A stretch of 6,762 bases of DNA from Schwartzia sp. (in: firmicutes) (GTDB lineage Bacteria; Bacillota; Negativicutes; Selenomonadales; Selenomonadaceae), in NCBI GenBank assembly GCA_024691625.1, contig JAILNL010000015.1, positions 1 through 6,762 on the forward strand. Reading direction: 5' to 3'. The first letter of the stretch is position 1; each line of letters starts with the position of its first letter. A program made the translations under genes and the position numbers. A model generated the notes under the pieces. The model saw only the letters and a list, made by a program, of their open reading frames with translations, had not been told where the DNA came from and did not search any database. Positions 1 through 5,519 of this stretch are shown here, piece by piece.

Positions 1-1
1 A

Positions 2-748
2 GAGGTTCCCGGAATTGAGACAACGGAGCCGGCTTTCGGCCTTCCGGCACTCTGGATTGCAGAAACTCAGCGCGAGCAGGCAGAGCTTAACGGATATACG
101 GTTGTTGATGCGGTATCCGTTCTTGCTACGCATCTCACTGAGGTTATTAAGGCTCATGCGGACGAGATTCTCGGACGTAAGGAGACACAGGATCTTGTGG
201 AGAACCTCAAGAAGACAAATCCGTCTCTGGTGGACGAGGTCATTCCGGAGCTTATGAATGTAGGCGAGATCCAGAAGGTATTGTCCAATCTTTTGCGGGA
301 ACGCATTTCTATCCGCGATATGGGTACTATTTTCGAAGTGCTTGCAGATTACGGACGGGCTACAAAGGACACGGATATTCTTACCGAATATGTCCGTCAC
401 GCCATGGCGCGTCAGATTACACAGCAGAATCTGCAAAACAATGTCATTCCGTGCATTACGCTCGATCCTGCAATCGAGAACCGCATTGCAGGCGCTGTTC
501 AGAGAACCGACCGCGGTTCTTATGTAAGCATGGAGCCGGATGTCATGCAGAGACTGCTTACAGCGCTTAATACAGAGCTTACAAAGCTTACTAATATGGG
601 GTATCAGCCAATCGTTCTTACGAGTCCGGCGGTGCGCCCGTATTTCCACAATTTGGTAGAACGCTCGATACAAGGCATCATCGTTCTCTCTCATGCTGAG
701 ATTGAGCAGAGCGTAGAGCTTCAGATTCTTGGGGTGGTGAAAGTATAA
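2..748 (+). CDS. flhA: FlhA, flagellar type III export gate protein, C-terminal part (5' end outside window)
   Basis: The last 248 codons of flhA are present, read in frame from position 2 to the TAA at 746-748. FlhA is the large inner-membrane component of the flagellar export gate. Its cytoplasmic domain forms a nonameric ring that docks chaperone-substrate complexes. The visible part is entirely cytoplasmic and has no membrane segment. It opens with a stretch reading EVPGIETTEPAFGLPALWI, followed by TVVDAVSVLATHLTEVI and the helix-rich core with VENLKKTNPSLVDEVIP, RERISIRDMGTIFEVLADY and the late segment PYFHNLVERSIQGIIVLSH, which are characteristic of the family. It ends ILGVVKV. FlhA is usually near 690 residues, so about two thirds lies upstream of the window. 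A GTG at 197 is an internal valine, not a start. The downstream flhF begins at the very next base, so the two are surely co-transcribed. Identification is from remembered family motifs, and nothing looks broken. Confidence 0.96.
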   Translation, partial: EVPGIETTEPAFGLPALWIAETQREQAELNGYTVVDAVSVLATHLTEVIKAHADEILGRKETQDLVENLKKTNPSLVDEVIPELMNVGEIQKVLSNLLRERISIRDMGTIFEVLADYGRATKDTDILTEYVRHAMARQITQQNLQNNVIPCITLDPAIENRIAGAVQRTDRGSYVSMEPDVMQRLLTALNTELTKLTNMGYQPIVLTSPAVRPYFHNLVERSIQGIIVLSHAEIEQSVELQILGVVKV

Positions 749-751
749 TTG
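731..751 (+). promoter_or_regulatory. Ribosome binding site and TTG start of flhF inside the flhA end
   Basis: The run GGTGGTGA at 733-740 resembles the anti-SD complement and lies 8 nt before the TTG at 749. The flhA stop (TAA, 746-748) abuts this TTG with no gap. TTG is chosen because it opens the conserved first beta-strand (MRVKVFKA) of FlhF. The first in-frame ATG lies only about 14 codons later and would remove that strand. The arrangement suggests translational coupling. Confidence 0.75.
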
Positions 752-2410
752 CGTGTAAAAGTATTTAAAGCCGCAGACCTTAAAGAGGCAATGGCTATGG
801 TAAAAGATGAGATGGGGCGTGATGCGGTCATCCTTCATACAAAGCGGTATCGTCAGGGTGGGTTCCTGGGATACAGAAGCAAGGAGGTAGTCGAGGTAAC
901 CGCTGCTCTTGAAGATACACCAAAGAGATCGAAGGCAAAGGCTCCGACGGTTTCAAGAATTGAGGCGCCTATCCGCCCGGCAGCTCCGGCACGTTCTTCC
1001 CGTTCCTCGCGTTCATCAAGAAATTCACGCGCGGTATCGGCTGTTCAGATGACGTCAAAGCAGGCACCGCGTCAAGTGCTTGCACAGTATAAGACTGCAG
1101 GAACAGCGGAGGGGGTTTCTCTGGCACGTACTTCAGCCGAGCTGATGGACAATATGACGCAGGCCTCTGCTAAGAACATGGATATGGGATATATGGCTCC
1201 TGAAGAGAATGTCGGATTTGTTCCAATGGAACCGCGTTCTATGGAGACAAGGACATTGAGTAATATGGAGCCCATAGAGCCGGTTCGTCCGCTTCGTGCG
1301 GTGGGCCGCACTATGCCGGTTCAGTCTGCATCTGCAGTGGCTTATGATACACAGGATTATGCGGCAGTGCCTGAACAGCCGTTGTATCAGCAGGAGCCGG
1401 TTCAGCAGGCATTTGTGCAGGGTCCTGTTCCGGTACCCTTTGAAGCTGAACCTGCGGCAGCACCTCAGGAGGAGGTCAAGCCGCATATTGTCAAACCTGA
1501 ACCGGAGGCAGTAAAGCCTGCTGTGCAGCCGGAACCCCAGGTGGATAAGGGCGAAGAGAAGATACAGGCTTTGGAAGACGAGCTTGCGCAGATGCGTCTC
1601 ATGCTCAAACAGGTTATGGGCCAGACGCATGCTGAGAATGAAATTGTTACGCTGCAGGATGCCCTCAAGGAGCAGGCTCTCAATGAGCAGGTCATGCAGG
1701 ATGTAATCAGAAAGATTTCACCGGCAGCACTTCTTGCCCCAAAGGATTCTGACGAGGCGATGAAAGCCCTCAGCGAGTATCTTCATTCCTCAATAAAGAC
1801 AGGAGACGGTATCGGTCTGAAAGATGGCCGGCCTAAGATTGTAGCTCTTATCGGAACGACAGGTGTCGGAAAAACGACAACAATCGCGAAGATTGCAGCG
1901 AGGTTTGTTCTCGAGCGCGGAGTCAATGTAGCACTTATTACGGCAGATACTTATCGTATTTCCGCGGTCGATCAGCTAAAAACATATTCAGATATAATAG
2001 GGCTTCCTCTTGAGATTGTTTACTCGGCAGCGGAGCTTAAGCCGGCACTCAGAAAGCATAAAGGCAAACAGCTTATTTTGATAGACACGGCAGGACGCAG
2101 TCAGAATAATGATTATCAGATGCAGGAGCTTAAGGAATTCCTGGCAGTAGACCCGTCCATAGAAAAGCATCTCGTAATGAGTGCGACGACTAAAGAACGG
2201 GATGCTGAAGCTATAATGGACCGCTTCTCCATATGCAAGCCGGACAGAGTCATTTTCACAAAGACAGATGAGACAGACAGCATGGGATTTGTTGTCAACC
2301 TTCTGTATGACCGCCGCGTTGCCCTTTCGTATCTGACGAACGGACAGAGCGTGCCGGATGATATTGAACCGGCAAAACCTGAAGCATTAGCAAAACTTTT
2401 ACTGAGGTAA
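749..2410 (+). CDS. flhF: FlhF, SRP-family GTPase for flagellar placement
   Basis: FlhF is a GTPase related to Ffh and FtsY that dimerises with GTP at the membrane and marks where a flagellum is built. FlhG activates its hydrolysis. The 553-residue product has three parts. The N-terminal B domain (about 1-57) opens MRVKVFKAADLKEAM and includes GRDAVILHTKR. A long linker (about 58-265) is rich in Pro, Ala, Gln, Glu and Met and includes an Arg-Ser-Ser repeat at 82-94. A charged, probably coiled-coil helix (about 269-300) leads into the NG domain. GTPase motifs are intact: G1 GTTGVGKTTT at 369-378, ADTYRISAVDQL after it, G3 DTAGR at 446-450, SATTKERD, and G4 TKTDE at 504-508. The protein ends PEALAKLLLR. 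Bacillus FlhF is about 366 residues, so the extra length is almost all linker. There is no signal peptide or membrane segment. flhG follows after 6 nt. Confidence 0.96.
   Translation: MRVKVFKAADLKEAMAMVKDEMGRDAVILHTKRYRQGGFLGYRSKEVVEVTAALEDTPKRSKAKAPTVSRIEAPIRPAAPARSSRSSRSSRNSRAVSAVQMTSKQAPRQVLAQYKTAGTAEGVSLARTSAELMDNMTQASAKNMDMGYMAPEENVGFVPMEPRSMETRTLSNMEPIEPVRPLRAVGRTMPVQSASAVAYDTQDYAAVPEQPLYQQEPVQQAFVQGPVPVPFEAEPAAAPQEEVKPHIVKPEPEAVKPAVQPEPQVDKGEEKIQALEDELAQMRLMLKQVMGQTHAENEIVTLQDALKEQALNEQVMQDVIRKISPAALLAPKDSDEAMKALSEYLHSSIKTGDGIGLKDGRPKIVALIGTTGVGKTTTIAKIAARFVLERGVNVALITADTYRISAVDQLKTYSDIIGLPLEIVYSAAELKPALRKHKGKQLILIDTAGRSQNNDYQMQELKEFLAVDPSIEKHLVMSATTKERDAEAIMDRFSICKPDRVIFTKTDETDSMGFVVNLLYDRRVALSYLTNGQSVPDDIEPAKPEALAKLLLR
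992..1018 (+). repeat. Three tandem 9-bp units encoding Arg-Ser-Ser in the FlhF linker
   Basis: CGTTCTTCC, CGTTCCTCG and CGTTCATCA follow each other directly at 992-1000, 1001-1009 and 1010-1018. Each encodes Arg-Ser-Ser (residues 82-90), and a degenerate fourth unit (Arg-Asn-Ser-Arg) follows. The third positions differ between copies, so the repeat is conserved more strongly at protein than DNA level. The product is a basic, flexible patch just after the B domain. Confidence 0.8.
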
Positions 2411-2419
2411 AACGATATG
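2403..2419 (+). promoter_or_regulatory. Ribosome binding site of flhG overlapping the flhF stop
   Basis: GAGGT at 2404-2408 runs into the flhF TAA (2408-2410) and sits about 8 nt before the ATG at 2417. This supports the chosen flhG start. Since the SD lies inside flhF, ribosomes ending flhF probably help start flhG. Confidence 0.7.
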
Positions 2420-3640
2420 GATGATCAGGCGGCAAGCCTCCGAAAGCTTGTACAGGACAAAACTGAATATGAAGCTCCGAAACAAAGCTCAGGGCAGGTA
2501 TTTTTGCAGCCAAATCAGACCGTCCGTCAGACTTCACAGCAGGGTACGTCCGCAGCCTGCACACAGCCTCCGTTCTACTGGATGCAGCCAAAGCAGGCTT
2601 CCGGTGTATCAGGTGAACCGGTGAGAAATCCCATGGTATATTCGGGTTATTCCTCAGGCACGGCTCCGCAGAAGATAAATGCACAGCCCGCTGTGCAGTC
2701 GGGAGTGACTGTTTCTCCTATAACTGCACGGAAGCCGGGTGTTCCATATGTTGCTCAGCCGTTTGCACAGCCGACAGCAGTAAGCCATGTAATAGGGGTA
2801 GAACAGCGGAATTTTCAAAAGGCGGTACACGATAAAGGTGCACGTATTGTTGCGGTTACAAGCGGCAAAGGCGGTGTCGGTAAGACAAATCTTACCGTAA
2901 ACCTTGCAATTGCGATGAGTATGGAAGGCAAACGGGTGCTTGTCATCGATGCTGATTTTGGAATGGCAAATGTGGATGTTGTACTGGGAACTGTTTCGAA
3001 ACATCATTTGATGCATCTTCTGCAGAACGATATTACGCTTGATGATGTTATTGTGCACGGGCCATACGGCGTAAATTATATCTCCGGAGGCTCTGCAATT
3101 GAGCGTGCTGTTGAGTTTACACCGGCCGAAAGACAGATACTTTTGGAAAAACTTGGTGCTTGCGGAGACATTGCAGATGTGATTTTGATTGACACAGGCG
3201 CTGGTTTAGGTCAAAATGTAATTGAGTTTATTTTGGCTGCAGATGAAGTTGTTCTTGTTACGACTCCTGAACCTACAGCTTTGACTGATGCGTATGCGGT
3301 CATGAAGGCATATAACACGCATGCGAGGATTAAAAACATGAAGCTGGTCGTAAACCGGATATATGACGAAAGGGAAGGCCAGGATGTTACAGCGAAGCTG
3401 AGACGGACAGCGGAAAGATTCCTGTCAATGCGTCTTCCTTCGCTTGGATATATATACGAGGACCGCAATGTAATGAACGCGGTAAAAAAGCAGGCACCTC
3501 TCTTGATTGCGTACCCGAATACGCTTGCGGCAAGGTGCGTTCATGCGGTCGCGCAGGGAATTCTTTATGGAGGAAAAAAATCCATTAACCTTGGGTGGAG
3601 AGGTTTTTTGCAGAAGCTGTTGAAATCCAACGGTAAATAG
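2417..3640 (+). CDS. flhG: FlhG (YlxH), MinD-family ATPase controlling flagellar number
   Basis: FlhG is a ParA/MinD-type ATPase that dimerises on the membrane with ATP, activates the FlhF GTPase and limits flagellar number. The N-terminus carries DQAASLR at residues 3-9, which matches the DQAxxLR activator peptide known to stimulate FlhF. A Gln/Pro/Ser-rich linker of about 120 residues follows. The MinD core starts near 140 with RIVAVTSGKGGVGKTN. The deviant Walker A is K151-GGVGK-T157, with the signature lysine K151. The next motif is DADFGMANVD at 178-187, then DTGAG at 259-263 and TTPEPTALTDAY at 282-293. The last 20 residues include GWRGFLQKLLK (393-403), a basic amphipathic helix of the kind used as a membrane-targeting sequence. 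Bacillus FlhG is about 298 residues and this one is 407, with most of the excess in the linker. All catalytic motifs are intact. Confidence 0.95.
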   Translation: MDDQAASLRKLVQDKTEYEAPKQSSGQVFLQPNQTVRQTSQQGTSAACTQPPFYWMQPKQASGVSGEPVRNPMVYSGYSSGTAPQKINAQPAVQSGVTVSPITARKPGVPYVAQPFAQPTAVSHVIGVEQRNFQKAVHDKGARIVAVTSGKGGVGKTNLTVNLAIAMSMEGKRVLVIDADFGMANVDVVLGTVSKHHLMHLLQNDITLDDVIVHGPYGVNYISGGSAIERAVEFTPAERQILLEKLGACGDIADVILIDTGAGLGQNVIEFILAADEVVLVTTPEPTALTDAYAVMKAYNTHARIKNMKLVVNRIYDEREGQDVTAKLRRTAERFLSMRLPSLGYIYEDRNVMNAVKKQAPLLIAYPNTLAARCVHAVAQGILYGGKKSINLGWRGFLQKLLKSNGK

Positions 3641-3658
3641 GGAAGGAGGGGAAGCATG
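3641..3658 (+). promoter_or_regulatory. Strong ribosome binding site of the PilZ gene
   Basis: The 15-nt gap after flhG contains GGAAGGAGGGGA (3641-3652), a near-perfect Shine-Dalgarno stretch a few bases before the ATG at 3656. It is the strongest SD in the window and fixes this start. It suggests the PilZ protein is translated independently at a good rate. Confidence 0.85.
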
Positions 3659-4351
3659 AACAATGATACAGAGAAAGCCGAAAAAATTCTTAAAATAGGA
3701 CAAAGGCTTTCCTTCTATATGGACAGTGATGAATCATATTCGAGCCGTATAGAAGATATACAGTCCTCGGAAATGATTGTTGCTATGCCTATGGACTCAA
3801 AAAGAGTTCCAATCATTCCGCCGGACGGTGCACATCTGTACGGTGCTGTTCTTTTGGAGCACAGCCAGTTCCGCTTTTTCTCGGTTTTCAAGAAGAAAGG
3901 GATGTTGAATAATGTCCCTTGCTGGTGGATTACAAAACCTGAGATACTTCAGCGCTACCAGAACCGCCAATTTGTTCGTGTAAAGGTCAGCCTTCCCCTT
4001 TCGGTTCAGATAATGAATGATGAGGGAGGATTTGACCCGCCGAAGATGACAAATCTTATTGATTTAAGCGGCAGTGGTCTGGCGTTTGTCTCAGACAAGA
4101 AGGTTCCGCTGGAGCGGCAGGTCATCATGGAGCTGCATAATCTTCCTGACATAGGGACTCTTCAGGTAATGGGAGTTGTGCAGAGATGCACGGAAATAGA
4201 GCTCGAGCCGAAACGTAAAATTTATCAGGTTGGTGTGAGAATGCTCGATCTTACACGTCCTATCCGAAATCGTCTGGTGCACTTCATTTTTGAGTTACAA
4301 AGAAAAGAACTTGCGAAGGGGCTTAACTTGACAGGGGTGCAGGAAACATGA
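3656..4351 (+). CDS. ycgR: PilZ-domain c-di-GMP receptor, YcgR-type flagellar brake protein
   Basis: The 231-residue product has the two-domain YcgR layout. An N-terminal beta-barrel domain (about 10-98) includes LKIGQRLSFYM, VAMPMDSKRVPIIPP and the segment ending PCWWITKPEI. A C-terminal PilZ domain (about 100-215) follows. The c-di-GMP motif is complete: RxxxR as R104-QFV-R108 and (D/N)xSxxG as D136-LSGSG141. A late strand, YQVGVRMLDL, and a terminal helix close the domain. Known YcgR-family proteins bind c-di-GMP and slow or bias the flagellar motor by contacting stator or switch proteins. The function here is inferred from domain order and location between flhG and cheB. There is no signal peptide or membrane segment. 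The gene overlaps cheB by 4 nt. The symbol is given at family level. A different partner than the motor cannot be excluded. Confidence 0.9.
   Translation: MNNDTEKAEKILKIGQRLSFYMDSDESYSSRIEDIQSSEMIVAMPMDSKRVPIIPPDGAHLYGAVLLEHSQFRFFSVFKKKGMLNNVPCWWITKPEILQRYQNRQFVRVKVSLPLSVQIMNDEGGFDPPKMTNLIDLSGSGLAFVSDKKVPLERQVIMELHNLPDIGTLQVMGVVQRCTEIELEPKRKIYQVGVRMLDLTRPIRNRLVHFIFELQRKELAKGLNLTGVQET
4341..4351 (+). promoter_or_regulatory. ATGA stop/start overlap linking the PilZ gene and cheB, with SD
   Basis: The cheB ATG (4348-4350) shares bases with the TGA stop (4349-4351) of the PilZ gene. AGGAA at 4341-4345 serves as the SD. Such overlaps usually mean translational coupling, which would tie production of the c-di-GMP receptor to the chemotaxis methylesterase. 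Confidence 0.8.
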
Positions 4352-5493
4352 TTCGAGTACTTGTAGCGGATGATTCCGCATTCATGCGTATGGTTCTGTC
4401 CGACATGTTCAAGAAACAGCCGGATTTTGAGCTCGTCGATACCGCGCGAAACGGTAAAGACGCTATAGAGAAGGTCAAGAAATACAATCCTGACCTCTTG
4501 ACACTGGATGTCAACATGCCGGTCATGGATGGACTTCAGGCACTTGAGATTATCATGAAGGAGTGTCCGCTTCCGGTAGTCATGTGCAGCAGCATGACAA
4601 AGGAAGGAACGGACGCTACAATCCGGGCTTTGAGCCTCGGAGCTGTTGATTTTATTAATAAGAGCGGCGGTTCGGTATCAGCGATTGACACCATTGAGAT
4701 GGAAATCCTGACAAAGTGCCGGGCAGCTGCCTCAGTAAAAATTAAAAAGAGAACTTGTCCTATAGTTTCGGCGGGGAAGAGAGAAGAGGCTTCACGGAAA
4801 ACAGATTTTCCGCTGCGAAAGCCCTGCTTCACACCGAGACAGGCGCAGTCAATGCCTACGCAGACTGCACGGTCTACAATTACTTCTGCTGCAGTACCGC
4901 GGCCTTCGAGCGGGTCAGACCCAAGAAAGAAGATAGTTGTGCTGGGTACTTCTACAGGTGGGCCGAAAGCGCTTCAAACCGTTGTGGCAGGACTTCCAAA
5001 GGATCTGCCGTGCGGGGTCTTGATTGTTCAGCATATGCCTCCGGGATTTACAAAATCATTGTCGGACAGGCTAAACGAAATTTGCCAAATTTCCGTGAAA
5101 GAAGCTGAAAATCATGATATCATAGAGGCAGGACATGTTTATATAGCGCCGGGAAATTATCATATGACGGTAATGCCATGTTCACAGGGACGTGAGATTG
5201 TACTCAATCAGGACCCGCCTCTCGGAACGCTTCGTCCGGCGGCAGATGTTTTATTCAAGTCAGCAGTCCAATTTGGGACTGATGTGGTTTCGGTCATTTT
5301 GACCGGAATGGGGCAGGATGGTGCTGTCGGTATGAAAGAAATCAAACAGGCCGGAGGCTATATAATAGCCGAGCATGAAAGTACCTGTGTGGTTTACGGA
5401 ATGCCGAAAGCTGTTGTAGACCAGGGAATAGCAGATGAAGTTCTTCCGCTTCAGGAAGTAGCACCGGCTATTGTGAGAGCAGTTAAAAACTAA
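4348..5493 (+). CDS. cheB: CheB, chemoreceptor methylesterase/glutamine deamidase with receiver domain
   Basis: CheB removes methyl groups from receptor glutamates (and deamidates glutamines) in chemotactic adaptation, and is activated by phosphotransfer from CheA. The receiver domain (about 1-120) has acidic residues D8 and D9, phosphoacceptor D54 in LDVNMPVMDG, the switch region VVMCSSMT with S82, and K105 in AVDFINKS. A linker of about 60 residues (about 135-193) is rich in Ser, Thr, Pro, Arg and Lys and is clearly longer than in enterobacterial CheB. The catalytic domain starts KKIVVLGTSTGG, with nucleophile S202. H229 lies in VQHMPPGFT and D324 in TGMGQDGAVGM, completing the Ser-His-Asp triad. 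The conserved HVYIAPGNYHM and STCVVYGMPKAV segments are also present. Length is 381 residues against about 350 in Escherichia coli. It is cytoplasmic. Start chosen at the ATGA overlap, which gives a complete receiver domain. Confidence 0.97.
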   Translation: MIRVLVADDSAFMRMVLSDMFKKQPDFELVDTARNGKDAIEKVKKYNPDLLTLDVNMPVMDGLQALEIIMKECPLPVVMCSSMTKEGTDATIRALSLGAVDFINKSGGSVSAIDTIEMEILTKCRAAASVKIKKRTCPIVSAGKREEASRKTDFPLRKPCFTPRQAQSMPTQTARSTITSAAVPRPSSGSDPRKKIVVLGTSTGGPKALQTVVAGLPKDLPCGVLIVQHMPPGFTKSLSDRLNEICQISVKEAENHDIIEAGHVYIAPGNYHMTVMPCSQGREIVLNQDPPLGTLRPAADVLFKSAVQFGTDVVSVILTGMGQDGAVGMKEIKQAGGYIIAEHESTCVVYGMPKAVVDQGIADEVLPLQEVAPAIVRAVKN

Positions 5494-5503
5494 GGACAGA
5501 AAT

Positions 5504-5519
5504 AGGGGGAATAGAAATG
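5504..5519 (+). promoter_or_regulatory. Ribosome binding site of cheA
   Basis: AGGGGGA at 5504-5510 lies 6 nt before the ATG at 5517, within the 23-nt cheB-cheA gap. A second in-frame ATG at 5535 (residue 7) lacks a comparable SD and would cut into the first helix of the phosphotransfer domain. Confidence 0.75.

Noticed and set aside
1133..1630. Minus-strand open frame of 165 codons
   Set aside because: It lies opposite the flhF linker and has an Arg/Leu/Cys/His-rich composition typical of antisense shadows. The sense frame is a clear FlhF.
1993..1998. TATAAT hexamer as a possible internal -10 element
   Set aside because: It sits in the conserved GTPase region of flhF, with no convincing -35 at 16-18 nt upstream, and is expected by chance.
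2295..3058. Minus-strand open frames opposite flhG
   Set aside because: They overlap a conserved MinD-type gene, lack recognisable domains and have no convincing ribosome binding sites.
4755..5108. Plus-strand open frame of 117 codons inside cheB
   Set aside because: It is out of frame with cheB, which keeps receiver and methylesterase motifs continuous through this region. No frameshift in cheB is needed.
5356..5370. Inverted repeat with 6-bp arms (GGCTAT / ATAGCC) and a 3-nt loop
   Set aside because: It lies inside the cheB catalytic domain (AGGYIIAEHE). The stem is short and AU-rich towards its loop-proximal end, with no U-tract after it, so it is not a terminator.
5494..5516. Possible sigma-28 promoter before cheA
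   Set aside because: The gap is only 23 nt, is mostly SD, and no TAAA/GCCGATAA-like pair is visible in or just before it.
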